A stretch of DNA of 64,000 nucleotides from Scortum barcoo (GCA_023238725.1 CM041554.1:19578050-19642049); one strand, 5' to 3'; positions 11,657 through 25,400 are shown, numbered from the stretch's first letter. Made by a program: numbers and translations. Notes: generated by a model not told the origin, from the letters alone.

Positions 11657-14600
11657 GCTTGCAGGCTTGCTGAGGGGGGTCAGCCGGCTATGTTACTGCT
11701 GTGGTCACTGATATCTGAGCCTATTGTCCTGACTGCGTGGAGCCTGCTGTGGAGCCAGGTTGTAGACTTGAACTGCACTGTGTAACATTAGGAGCTGTAT
11801 CCAATTAAAGACCAGGCTGGAGCCCTATCGACTTACTTATATAAGTAATTGTTTCCTGTTAACACAACAGGTGAGGCCCATTAACTGCTTTACAGGGGGG
11901 TAACTGTAGGTTACACCACGTCTATTCACCAACGATACCCCTGTAGTTCACTGTGACAGAAGATGCTTTGAAACTGTAGAAAACTGTTTTGTCAAATGTC
12001 TTAATGTGAGGAGAACAACAGCGCTAGTTCCACAAATAATTACTGCACTTAAGTTATTATTTGCACACAGTTAACATTTGGAAAAGTGCTTGTACTTCCT
12101 TTGATGTCTAACAGTTTTTGGATTACGACTGATTGTTTTAGAAGGTTCCTCCCTCTTGGCACCGGATCATACACACCTACTTAAAGTATTTAAGTATTTG
12201 CCTCTTGAAGTTCCCCACCTGTGACTATGAGAGCAGGATGAGATGCACAGGATGAGAATGCACAGGTAGAAACTTCATTACAAGGTTTTCCCCTGCGTGA
12301 TTTATGATTGCACTTGCACGACTCCTAAAAGAGGAACCGAGAGAAGGAGATGTTTGTGACTTTTACTGGAATCTGTGCCTTGCAATGTTTTAGATGTCAG
12401 TCATCAGCTGGCACAAGCCGAGACATGTTGACTGTCACGGCCTCCTGAGGAATTATGAACCAGGAATGGCAATTTTTGAGCACGACCCAAAATGATTTCG
12501 TAGTGTTGTGAGGGCTCTTGAATGGTTCTTTGTCTGAGCGACAGAGAGAGAGAGCAAAGGGCCCTGCTAAGGCCTTTAGCGTTTTCGGCTGACTGATTTT
12601 TGCTTGCCAAACTGTAAAAGATCCAGGCAAAAGGCAAGAGATAGCAGACACATTGCAGCTCTGCCCAAAAGGTATTCAATCATAAAGGCTTGGCAGTCAA
12701 TGTCGTGACCAGATGCCTCATTATAAGCTTGGTAACTGATACACTTTCAAGCCTTACAGTGGGTGGAATGCACGCTTACCTGACATCCACACATCTCACA
12801 TACCTCTTCACATGTGCACTCAGAGCGACTGATGATGTGCAGATGCTGTACCTGAGTTGAAAATGCATGCAGTGTATGAGTTATTAGGCTGCTAACATGC
12901 TTCATACATTGATGTCATTGATGCAGATGTCTAATAAATGTACAAGACAACGGCCATGAGGGACAAATGAATGATTACAGTTTGTGCGGCTGCCAAAGCC
13001 ATTTCTTCTGTGCGTCATCACTATGCGAGACATGCAGCAGAGAGCTGTGGGATAGATTTGCTGTCTGCGCATGAATCCATCAAATGTTGACGATGTACAG
13101 GAACTCTGTGATTACACACTAAAGTGGCCTACGGGCCAGACTGTAAATGATATCCTTGGCTCTAATCATGGAAGGTCAATGGGTGGCACAGGAAAACTGT
13201 GCGGGGGTGGGAGCTAAGCTGGACAGGTGGGCACTGTAAAATACCTTTTGAACTTCAAGGTAATTGGAGGGTAGGTGGGCGGAAGAGATGACTTCAGACC
13301 TTAGAGATGACTCCAGACCTTAGGTATGGAAAGTAAATAGGTTCAGTTTGAGTGGGGTATATCAGTTAGTTTGGAAGAAATGCAGCATGCAGTATCAACA
13401 AGCTAAATCTAGTTTAAAGAAAAACAGACTGTGGCAGATAACGATTTCAAGTCTGAATCTCTGTCAGTTTTAAGTTTCCTACATCTGTTCTGTGTCCAGA
13501 AGTTAATAAATATTTGCAGCAGACTGGATCAAAGGCGGCAATGAAACCATATTTTAATCAATCTGTTATGGCTGCATTGGGACATGCCCTCAACATGTGT
13601 TCACCTCTGTTCTCACTGATTACGGTAAACATGAAATCTTGGAACGATAGCTGTGAATAAAGCAAGATGTATCTAAAAAGACAATGTCAGTCCCCAAAGG
13701 AGCTCCAGATTGATCCAGACACACATCTGGGGGAATCAAAGAGCTGTTGTCAGGGTGTCTAAACAAAGCCCGCCTTCATCTCGTCTCACTTGACACAATC
13801 ACGCCAGTAACCTCGATTTTTTTTTTTTGTCTTTTCTGCGGGGAGGTGGGGAGGTGGGGAAGTGTTTTGTTTGGGCTGATTGTGTTCAGGGCCCAATAAG
13901 CACTCCTCCCACAGATTGTCATGAGTCAGCTGTCACATCGGAGAGCGTCTCCACAAAACACAGTCTTCAAGGGATGCAAACAAGTCGACGGCTCTTGCAG
14001 GAAAGATGAACGCGAGCGCAGTTGCTATGCCTCTAAGGAATCACGGAAATGGCTTTTCAAAAATAATGACTATGTGTGTAGTTCTCTGCACAGCCCTCCC
14101 ACTCCTGTTTGCTACAGCAGTGACTCTGGAGGGAAAACAAGTGTAACCGTGATCAGCTTCAAGGAAAGGCAAGTCTGATCAAGGACAAGGACGTGCAAAC
14201 ACTGGTTTATCGTTGCAAACTTGCAACGATCGTTGCCAGTGGGTTAGCTTTGAAGGGGGAACATGACACTGCTGATCTAATGAAATGCTTTATCGGATAA
14301 GAGGGATGCGATAGATGTCACCGTAGGACTTTCAGATCTTTGTTTGTCTCTTTACTTCATGCTGCACGGAAATCTTTATCCCACATTCACTTTCTCAGAG
14401 TTCTGTATCACATTACACACCCTGAGGAAGAGAGAGAGCAATTTTTTGGCAGGTTTTATTCAAATTTCCGACCTGAGGGCCTGAATGAATCGTGACCTTC
14501 CTTCCTTCTTTGGAGGCAACATTGAGTTTATCGCGATCAGACTTTTATAAAGGCGTCTCCTCGCTTCCTTTTCCACCCTTTTAGCCTGACTGCAGTTCAA

Positions 14601-16027
14601 AGCGTGAGGACTTTTGTTCATCTTTGAAGACAGAGAATTGGACTTGGAATTGGAAAAATGGTCATGAGTTGAGATTTATGCTTTTTGGAATCAAACCACT
14701 GTTCATCAAAAGTGTTGTAAGAGCCAAGCAGAGTATATTAAAATGTTCCTCAAGCCAGTTTCTCACTCATTCTAATTTGTAAAAACTGCAGACTCTCTGA
14801 TGGCACAAAGGTCAGGTCTTTTGGAGCGCTCTCTTAACTGATAATACTTTAAATCCTGTACAAAGGGGTGGGTTGAAACTCGTGTCATTACACACGGGCG
14901 ACGATGGGCGACGATGGAAAATTAAGTAGGATTCTTGTACCAGCTGTTTGCCAAAGCTGTGGTTTCCCAGCGCAGTAGCTTGAACATCCAGGTTTTGTCC
15001 TTGCAAATGTTTAATTTAAATAACATGATAGAAAGAAAAGAAAGAAAGTTTCATTTAAATGGTTTTGATATTTGTTTTGATATTTAATTTAATAACTGAT
15101 TTCAAATGTCTCTTTTTGTGCAGGTGGTTCCTGAAAGAAAATGGACACGGTGAGGGATTAGCTGCAGTGACCTTCCATTCCATGAGCCGTCCTCTTATAT
15201 GTATCTTAAGCTCGGTCCCCCCAAACTAAAGCAGAACAATCATAACACAGACTTTAGGAACTCTCTACAAGGAGGATAACAAACAAAGTGAAAATCTGAA
15301 TGTTGGAGCTGCTGACTGCAGAATTACTGCAGAATGACGAATTCTTAGTTTTAGTATGCTGATGCATTTCAGTAACAATCAAAGCTATAACCACAATAAA
15401 TAAGGACTTTTCCTTCTCAATTATGGTTTTGTGAATAAACAAAAGCAAGAAACAGATTACGCTGGCTTCAGAGGCTGTATCTGACTTTAATGTACAAGAA
15501 ACAACACAGGACACCAACTTTAACTTCAATTGAATACACTGGAATTCTGAATACAAACCAGTCTCTAGAATGACCTTTCCAGAGTGAAATGTTATTCCTC
15601 ACATGCACCTAACAGCAGGAAGCCACTATATACACAGTTCCACTTCACGTCACTGCGGAGTTATGATCTCAAGATAAAGGGCAGATCCTTTTCTCAGAAA
15701 GAAAAATAATCTGCGGGCTGCAGATTGGGATGCAGACGAAAAGCATGTTTTGGTGACTGAAATAGCAGAGGAGGAAGAGCAACGTCTGGGAAGGGAAAAA
15801 AAGGGAGTATTAGAGCGATGCAAATAGGGAAGACGGGACTCTTTCTCAGCCCCCTTTGCCAGATTTCTAACAGAGCACAACAAACTTGTGCAATTTCTGT
15901 GGCAGTTGTACATGGGAACTCATCCAAGGCACATTGGAGCTGACCCTCCTGGGAGGTCCTGGTCGATAGAGAATAATACTTCATTTGGACCAAAGTGAGA
16001 GCTCGTACATCTGTCTTTAAATTTCAG
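11657..16027. other. upstream or intronic DNA, no gene recognised
   Basis: No coding exon found. There is a 19-bp tandem duplication (AGATGACTTCAGACCTTAG-type, 13,286 and 13,305), a T-run near 13,819 and a compact hairpin at 14,198-14,240. If the donor at 11,290 belongs to synpo, this is its first intron. Confidence 0.4.
14198..14240. repeat. short inverted repeat (hairpin)
   Basis: ATCGTTGCAA and TTGCAACGAT face each other across two bases. An outer CACTGG/CCAGTG pair lies beyond a small asymmetric bulge, giving roughly 16 paired bases. Confidence 0.6.
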
Positions 16028-16317
16028 CTGACTACGGGACAGCACTTGGACGGATTATTGCTGGAAGGGGAGCCATGACCGGAAGCAGCAACCTGGAAAG
16101 CTGAACTAACTCCTTTCCCGTACTTTTTTGTGTGTTTTCTCGTAGTTCTAAACGTATTCACTGCCTGCCAGTGGGGACTAAAACTTACATCTTCCAGCTG
16201 GACCAACAGGTTCATCTTATCAGGAGAGAAGATTGAGTTGACTGGAACAAAACACTTTCCCCCTGCTGAGGGCTTTTGTCTCTGCTGCAACAGAGGCATT
16301 TTACCGTGGGTATAGTG

Positions 16318-16480
16318 ATGGAGATGGAGAAGGGACATGTGTCTATTAGGAGAGGGGTAAGCTGGAGTCCAGGAGGATTGAGAAAACCTCTCCAGGCAAC
16401 ACAAAACACTCCTGGGACGGAGTGCAATGCATCATGGGAGAAGACAGGATTCAACACAGAACAGATGAGCCGGAAAACAA
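16318..16480 (+). CDS. synpo: synaptopodin, probable first coding exon
   Basis: An open frame from ATG 16,318 (G at -3, G at +4) runs MEMEKGHVSIRRGVSWSPGG and onward to MSRKT. It ends one base into a codon at a consensus donor (ACAA|GTAAGTG, donor at 16,481). The central exon begins with two bases of a codon, so the join gives Asn-Leu-Thr-Arg-Ser-Ala-Ser in frame. An acceptor-like TTTAAATTTCAG at 16,016-16,027 may open this exon, with an untranslated part before the ATG. Alternative starts in the same frame are 16,324 and 16,465. The segment is not well conserved with the mammalian N-terminus I recall, so support rests on phase, donor quality and position. If an upstream exon exists, the start could be elsewhere. 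Confidence 0.55.
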
Positions 16481-19400
16481 GTAAGTGTTTGTTTATCTGG
16501 TGTTTTTTGTCCTTATTTGGCGAGCCCAAGCAGCAGCAAGGCAGTGTATTGTTACTCTGTTACTTCATAACACAGACATGTAGTTGTAAATACATTTTCC
16601 GGCGGTTTGTTTGTAGCGTTGCCTTAATGCTACAGTATGGCTTGAACTGCAGTATATCGTCATATCAGGAAAGCTATAACTGAGAGGAGTAGACAGCAAA
16701 TAGAGAAAACAGGTAGCCGTGCCTCGTCACTGCAACTTGACACACTATGAAACATCTGTTTCCATGCCATAAAAATACAGGCAGCCCCAACAGCAATGGA
16801 AATGCAATCATGCATCACTGCTGAGGGGCAGTTTTAATATACAGAACAGCCACTTACAATAATGGCCTGACTTGTGGCAAAAACTGTTTGGAAACTTCTC
16901 CAGACAGTTCTTTCAAATGTGTCAAAATGTACAAAAAAGAGGAGTTCGCACTCCATAAAAACACCAGAACATTATGTTGTTAAGTCACATTATGGAAAAA
17001 CACTGAAACAATACTCAACTAGAAGGATAATTACCTCTGGGCTGTCAGACGCAGCATTCAAAGAGAGCAAAAAGACATTGTGTTGCGAAGAAGCATAACA
17101 AAAAGGTCATGGCCATCAGATAACTGTCCCTGATACAGATCTGTGGCCTCTGTACCTCCAACACTGTTCCCATCACTCATTACTCACTAATTGGTTTCCT
17201 CAAATGGAACACAGATCACCAAAAACAACACAAAAGCACAGTTAACAGTCGACTACACCTCTGCAGAGACCTTTCGTAATGAACAAAAGTTAACTATATG
17301 AGCAGCGGAGCTTGGTTTCCACCCATTAGCTGGTATTTTTATTTCCCTGGGATCCACTGAGAGTTTAGGTCACACTGAGCCGGGTAAAATCCCAGGACCT
17401 CTGTTAATCCTTGTCTTTCCATACCGCTTCACACATCACCCACGGGGCCGGCGCTGTCATCCCGCTTGCCCCCCAGCCATCGCCTGGAGAAAGATAACAT
17501 CCGACAGGGTAATCTGACCTTTGATACACAAATGCAGGGTTTGGCCCCCCCGACTTAAATCCTCCCGCTGTGGGGGAGTTTGCTGTCTGCTCTCACCCAC
17601 GCAGGGATGAGGGGATGGGAGAGAGGGATGAGGTAGAGGAAGTAGAGGTATAGGACAGGGGGGGGGGGGGTTGGACCATGACATGTGGAGGCTCTTGCAT
17701 CACTGCTGAGAGTTTTGTCTCTGCTGGAGGACAGGAAATTCCTATCCTGCCCTTGGAGGTTGAAGCTTTACTGCCCTGAGGGTTCGGGGGGGCAGACACT
17801 TGGTTCGGGGAGTGCACAATAAACACGCTTACATGGTGATATCCAGACAGGCGTGGAGGGCAGCAGAGGTCAGGTGCTGGGTCTCTGGAGTCACAGCGAC
17901 CCAATCCATACACACATAAACTGGAGTATCTCTGGTATCCCTTTCCACTTCAAAGGCTGCAACAAGGGTCAGACACTGTCCTTCCATCACAGGACATTAG
18001 ACAGAGATAAGCTGCTCATTGATTGTGTCCATTGATTGGACAACTCTCCAGAACTATCAAAACACAGTGTAGTAGTCTATGTGCAACTGCTAAAGCATCA
18101 ATATTTTTGCCACAGAAACCCTGAGCTCTGTTCTCATTGTCATAGTAAGTTTACGCTTTTATAATCAGTGGAAACCCTGTGGAGGTGGCGGTGCAGATTT
18201 TGAAAAAGTGAAACAGAGCTGGAGGCTGAATGACAGACAGCACAGCCTCCAGCTACAGACACCCCCTCTCTCTCCCTCAGTCCCTCCCTCCCTGTCTGTC
18301 TGTCTGTGCGCCGGACTGCAGAGGAAAAGAAATCCAATCCCGTGTCTCGCTACAGAAAGGGGGTGTGAAGCTATCAGACGCAGTTAGATTGAAAAGTCTG
18401 GTGGACGTACAACTAAACAGTGGAGCTCTGAGTTTGACATGAAAAAGGTAAGAGAGGAGGCACTAAAGGGGATCTAACCAGTTAAGAGAGAAACTTTCAG
18501 TTAGGATATTTTGTAACCTTGAATTAAAACTGAGGAACAGCTTGGCTGTTTTCAGAAGAAATGCGACTTGTCAGTAACAGTGTGTTGTTTTCGGAACTGT
18601 GGACATTGGCTACTATCCATAAACTCTAAGGTCACTTATTTCCTCATAAAGCAAACAAGTTTTAATTTGATTATTGAACTCTTTAGCCTTGCAGTGTAAT
18701 CATTTCCTTACTATCCTTAGTAACATGTGCTGTAACTGTAAAGAACATGAATTCACCTCTTTAACTCAGATTTATTTATTTTTATTTGTTGTTAATATTT
18801 TCATTAGTTTAAATGGTATTGGCAATGCCATGACTAAGTGGTTGATGTCTTGTAATCAAATAGTTTTCTACAAATTACTGTCAAATTCAATGAATAGTGT
18901 ATCTAAAACTATTGAAATATTAAACAAAAATATGCCTTCCATAAAGAGTATCATTTGTTTTCACAAAAGTGAAAGGCTAAGGCTAACAAAGGCTAACTAT
19001 TTTGGTAATGGTATTAATCACTGATGGGATTTGCACCTGTGTGTTACTTGATAACCTGTCTGGCTCCTACTAGAGGTGGATGTTTATAGTGAGGACACTT
19101 CATTTCAAGCCTCACTGCTCTAGCTCTGGTACATTCAGGGGTGCTGAATTATAAAAATGAAATAGCAGATAAAAGTGTCATTGGGACCTGCAGTGATATT
19201 CCCACCTATATTGACAGCCGTGATAAAAGCCACTGAATATACAGTAAGTACCTGTGTGATAGGTTGGTTCATTGCTTTGCTGCAGTCTATAAAGGAAGGT
19301 TATTTATGCTCATGTCAATAGCGGTGAGAGGACTGCTTGTTTAAAGGGTCTGTGTCATAATACTTTCCTCCTCATTATATCATTGTCACAGATATGTAAA

Positions 19401-22400
19401 GTGATTGTTAAACCTCCCTCTTATAATGTCACATTCTTTCTTTCCTCTGTCAGTGTCAAATTGATTGATTCACCATAGCTGTTGCTGACATTGATGTATT
19501 TCCTTGCAGACATAATCACCATTATCCTCAAAGGGGAATAATTTTGTGCATGTGAATGCACTATAAATATTTATAATCCAAATGGGTCATATAGTCCCTC
19601 GTCATAACGTCCCCCTATATGACCCTTTTGGATTTTTTTAATTAAAATAATAAGATGAAAATTAGATAATAGCAATATGCTATTGAACTTGGATGGGTTT
19701 ATGTAAAAGGAACTCATGGGTACCCTACAAAGAGTTAATTCAATTACTGTGAGGGCAGACTTTAAGTCTGTAAAATCAATGACAGATGGATATTATTCCT
19801 TTCTAGTGGAGAAATTATCATGTTAGCTCTATACTCTGTGCCAGGAAAAACTGCATGCAGAATGAGCTCTATAGAAAAGCTTTACCGGTGATTGATGGAT
19901 GCATAATTATTATGATTGGCACATGGTAACATCAAATAATGTAGCTGTCTGGATCCAACACCTTATTAAATGAAGAAAGACTCATCGGTTTGCTGGCTGT
20001 CTGAGGAACCTCCTGAAGGGACGTTTAACTATCTTCCACCCGTCAGAATTACATGAATTAGATGAAAAATCTACCAGATGTGTCACCACAACGAGTTAAC
20101 TCTCCACCATAGAATCTGTGATTTAAGGTTTATATTTTTTTTTTTTAAGAAAAAGCAAAGGTGCAGCTGCATTTTCCCCTCATAAATGTTGAAGTATGAC
20201 GTAGTCACTATATTTAAGATGGGAACACTTGATTGTATAGTATGTTTATAGATGGCAGTTGAAAGATGTCATTTTTGGGAGCCGTAGATTGTAAAAGTGG
20301 TCTATTAAGGGTTTGAGCTGCAGTATTGCACAAATTAACTACAGAGAGAAACCAAAGGCATGTTGGAAGCTCATGCAGGGAGTTTTCTCAGCGGTGCAGG
20401 AATGCTCAGGGAGGGACTACTGCAGATGGCAGAGGAAATAGCTCTGCTGCCTGGAATGGAGCTCTTAAGCTCAGAAAACAAACTCTCAATTTTAACGTAG
20501 ACATGTCTTATCTCATAATTTCAAGGTAATCAGCAAAACTGCCCCATCAATGTAAGACCTGACTGACAACTATTTCTTTTTGCTCTGTAGGAGACACTGA
20601 CCTAAGCCTTTTTATTCACTTTTGTCAACACACTTTTATGTCTTTCATATTTTCTTCGCATACGTCTGTTAGTTCTTTGTCCGCAGCTCTGGTCTGCTGA
20701 GTCAAGTGTCCACAAAGCTGTATTTTTCTCACTGGACTGGTTTGAATCAAAAGTGCTGCAAAGAACAATCAAAACCATATGGTACAGAAACAATTATGTG
20801 GGTTTTTAAAGAGAATACTCAATCCCAGACTTGTTAAAAATTTGTCCTTTCTCCTTCTTTCTATTTGTACATAAAAGCCATTTGGTGAGCTTTAATTAGA
20901 TGTTGAGGGAGTTGTCTTTGTTTGAACAGTAGATGTTGCACATTGCTATGTCTCCCAAAGTTAGGGTCCCTTTTTATCATCCATCAGTCATCTCTGTTGT
21001 GAAAACAAAAATCCCTTGTTTCCCTCATTGATCAGACTGACAGCTTTCTCTTCTTGTCTCTTTCACTCCAGATCTGACCCGAAGTGCCAGTTTATCAGAG
21101 AAGGAGCTAAAGGAGGCTCGTGTCAGGAGTCAGATCATTGCTGCTCAGCTCACTATCCCTTCCAACTCCAGCTCAAGAGGTGTACAGCTCTTCAACCGGC
21201 GCAAGCAGAGAGTCAACGCCTTCACGCTCGAAAGCTGTGGAGAAGGGTCACGAGGGGACAGAGCTGAGAATGTGAAAATCGACCCCTTGTCTAACAAACC
21301 GACATGGACAGAGAGGAGCAGTGAGGATAGAGACCTGAACTTTAAGAATAGCGTGACCAAGCCACTCTTGTCACCACCTGGGAAGGTACGTTCAGTAGGT
21401 GATATCATGGAGGAGCCCAGTGAAGATTTCCACAAAGAAGAGGAATTAGAGGACCGTGTGATGCAAGAGAGACACTTCCTCCCTGTTAAGGAAGAGCAGG
21501 AGGAAGAGGAAGAAGCAAGAGATCAAATCTATGAGGAGCCCGAGGACAAAGTCAAGGATGAGATTCCCCCTGGAAGTAATAACACAGATCCAGTTCTGAT
21601 GGGGCATGCTGAAGGACAAGCAGAGATAAATGGGGGCCACACAGGGCCAGTTCCCGCTGGAAAGCTTCTTAATGGCTGCCACAGCACCTCTGGACCTGAG
21701 AGGGTTCATGTGCCCGCATCCAAGCAGACAAGCACCATCACCAACCGCACTGCCAGGCCCTTTTTCTCGCCAGTGACAGTGCAGTCTCCAGAGGCAGTCA
21801 GCTCTGTCATGGACATTCCCCCTCCTCCTTCTTATGCCACTCCTGCTCTCCCTACTTTCACTGCTCCTCACCCTGTGGCGTTTTCACCTCCACCTCTGCC
21901 TCCGTCATATCCCACACCTCCCTTACCAGCCTTCACAAATCAACCACCCCAGACCTACTACTCCAGTCCACCTCCAATGTCTCCTGTCATGTCCCCTTCC
22001 TCCCCTCCACCATCCCAGTTTCCTGATTCTTCTCTATCTCAGTACCCACCCATGCCCCATTATGGTCCCCCCACAGCCCCAAAGCCCTCCACCTTTGTTC
22101 CTCAGCCCACTGGGGAGAGAAAGCCAATTCCGGCAATCAAAACAGGAATACTTGAGGAGGGCGCTGCTAGAAGAGCAGGTAGAAAGGCAATGTTCACATT
22201 CAAAGAGAAGCCAGTGGTATCTCCAAACCCTGAACTGCTCTCTCTGGTGCAGGGGGTAGATGAAAAGAAGAAACATGGACATAAATCTGTGCCTGAGCCA
22301 GCACCTGAGGAGGAGTTGCTTGCGCTGGGTGCAGAGGCTTCCAACTTCCTAGCCAAGGAAGAGGTCAGGGCGGTGGAGACAGGAGCCCCAGAGTGGGCTT

Positions 22401-25400
22401 CCTGTCTCAAGAGCTCCAGGACCCGTCCAAGGGAAGAGCACAGGCCAGAGCAGACCCTCACCAATGTATCAGGAAAAGGGGCTGAGTTGTTTGCCAAGCG
22501 TCAGTCCAGGATGGAGAAATATGTCATTGAGAAACAAAATGCAGGACAAATGAGGTCTCCTTCTCCCACGATGTCTCTGCCACCATCTTGGGTGTATCCA
22601 TCAAACATGCCCGGCAGAGTTAAAGCCATTGCTAAGAACTCTGACATGAACTCTCAGCTTTCACAAAACCTAAAGGCCCAGCAAGCAGTCAAGCAAAAAC
22701 CAAGGAAAAAAACTCCAGCACCAGAGCCAATTCCAGAGCCGCCTCCTTTAGAAAATGGTTGCTCCAAGATAGAGATGGACCTGTCAAGGCACCGGCCCTA
22801 CCAGCTTAACTCCTCCCTCTTCATCTTTAACCCAGTCAAGGACCCCATTAGTACCTTACCCAGAGGAGCACCACAGTCCAGGAACCTGATGTCTCCCCAG
22901 TCTTTCTCTAGACAGACTTCCTTACCTAATAACCCTCCTTCTCACTTCAGTGCTCAGTGTATGTCTCCACAGCTGCCTCTCAGCCCCACAGGAGGAGCAG
23001 ATTATCCATCAAACCAAGCCCCTGGGCAGCCAAGGATCAGTTCTCCTTATGTCCGCCTTTTCTCCAGAGCGAGTGTCGTCTCCACGGTCAGGGGTCCAGG
23101 CACCAAGGCCCACGTTCTCTGCCAAGAAGGCAGGGATTGCACCACAGGTGTGGAGACCTTCTCTGTACCATTTTTAGAAGAAGTGTTTACATAAGAGGGA
23201 TATTAGAGAGATTAGAGATTACACACTGTTTGAAAACTGAAACAGATTTTAGTAGGGCTAAAATTTTGCTCTTGCACTTTTTTTGATCAACTCGTGCCTT
23301 CCCCTATAACTATCTTCTGCATTGTAGATATAACAGAGTGGGATATTTTTATGTGTGAAATGTTTTAATCCTTACATGTATCAGAAAACAATTGATGTAC
23401 ATGAAACACTATAATAATTGTAGCCAGGGCCAAACCACGTCTGTTTCCTACAAAATGAACTAAGAGACTACATCTTAATTGTTTAGTGGATATGTAATTC
23501 GATTTTTTCCACAATAACAAACACCCAAACAGCCGTAATCACCCTCAATTAAAATAAAAATGTGCTTTGATGTAATCAAATAAGTTCCATGCCCAAAGCT
23601 GCAAAGCACGTCAGCACTAAAAAACTTCCATTTTCAGTACATTTTAAAATAGCATTAGAAACAACCTCACACTTTTTCCACTTTGTCTCCCAATCCTGTG
23701 GGCACCCGGGTGATACTGCTTCACAAAGCACTTTAACAGATGGTCTGGCATCTGCTTTATGATCTATGATTTGCAATTTAATGCTGCTCACTGACGAGAG
23801 CGAGAGAACTCCTTTTATGTCTTTATGTCTTCAGGGTAATTTACTCTGCTTTCCAGCATTTTCTACCTAAATATATGGTGTGTACTTGGATTCTTTGATG
23901 TTTCAAATCTGCAGGCTGCATACTAATCTGCATTGGACCTACATATATATTGTTTTCCACAAGTATATATATATTTTTTTCACAAGACATCATCAATCAC
24001 TGTTGTTTTAGACTGCAGGGTTTATGTATGTTTCATTTCATAAACCTTGATTCATTGCTTTCTTCTGCTGTTATCTTGTCTGTTACGGTTGATTTTTTTT
24101 GTGTTAAAGTGAATCTTTCCTCCTCTGATTAAAGCTTTATGCTGACACTCTGCTGTGACCTCTTTCTCCTTTTTCTCATTTCCTGACTTCACTGGCTTCT
24201 TCCAACCATTAATTTCACTGTTAAGTGTTTGTTATTTCACTTTCTTGCCTTTCTTGCAATCACTGCGAACACTTGAGCAGACTGATGAATGTTATGCCAC
24301 CATTTAAGTACACAGATAATTTGCCTCAAGAAACGGATATTTAGGAACACAGCATGTGACATTTAAAGCAAATTAATATTTTTCTCATCTTGCCATGGTG
24401 AGATATTTTATGCTTTATGCATAAGATGGAATGCTACCCTTGCTTCAGTTGCGTAACTTCATATCCCTGTAAAGGTTAACTAACTCAGGAAGGCCAGATG
24501 ACAGTAACCTGAGAGAGACACTAAAGACTGGGCCTATGTGTGCTGACGGCCAGGCTTATTGAAGAAACACACACAGAAGAAAGGAATGCACAGAGATGAC
24601 CTGAATGTCATATGAGCTCAGACTGAAAACATAAATGCTATTTTATCAAAAACAGACCTCCTTAGTATTATTAAAATTCACCAAGTTTCACAGTAAAATG
24701 TTGGTCTTTTTGAGATAATGCAGAACAAAATCTCCTTTTCAGGTCAAATCAAACCATTAGAATTCATAAGGACATTTATTTATTTACTGTAGAAGAAATA
24801 TACTAAAATCTCTTACTTTGCAATATATTTGTGTATGTTTGCTTCCAAGAGTCTAAAAAACATTATTTGTCATGGTCCAACAGACACCGAAGGAGTCCTC
24901 CCCAGTTGAAACCCCCAGTGAGACTCCCACACCAACCAGGACGCCCAACCTCACCAGACGTTTCAGCAGCCCAGAGGGCCCGGCCACTGGAACCTGGACT
25001 CCCAGCCTCCAAACTAACCGGCCCTCCACCACCATCTCTACCCGCTCACTTATTTCTCCTCTGTCCTCTCCCAGGGGGACAAGATGCCAATGGCCTATGG
25101 CCAGTCAGAATATGCAGTTTTCCACTGTCACTACCACCACAATGTCCAAACCCTCCCAGTCATCTACAGCCACCTCTCCAAGTCCTCCTCCTTGGGGTTC
25201 AAGATGCCAGTCCCCAATGGTAAGCCAGCATACCCAGTCTTCCACTGCCACCTCCAAATCCACATCCAGACCCTTTCAAGCCTCCACTGTCACATCCCCT
25301 CGCTCTCCTCCTTGGGGATCAAGATGCCAGTCCCCTATGGTGAGCCAAAACACCCAGTCTTCCACCATTTCCTCCGTTCCTACTTCCAGACCTTTCCAAA

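Larger units (their letters stand above)
16481..21071 (+). other. synpo intron
   Basis: Bounded by GTAAGT at 16,481 and TTTCACTCCAG ending at 21,071. It holds a possible alternative non-coding exon (ending 18,447), a G-run near 17,660, a CTGT repeat near 18,290-18,306 and a 20-bp-arm hairpin at 19,575-19,634. No other coding signal was seen. Confidence 0.55.

Noticed and set aside
21446..22497. Minus-strand frames of 130-140 codons under the synpo central exon
   Set aside because: Antisense shadows of a proline-rich exon with biased composition.
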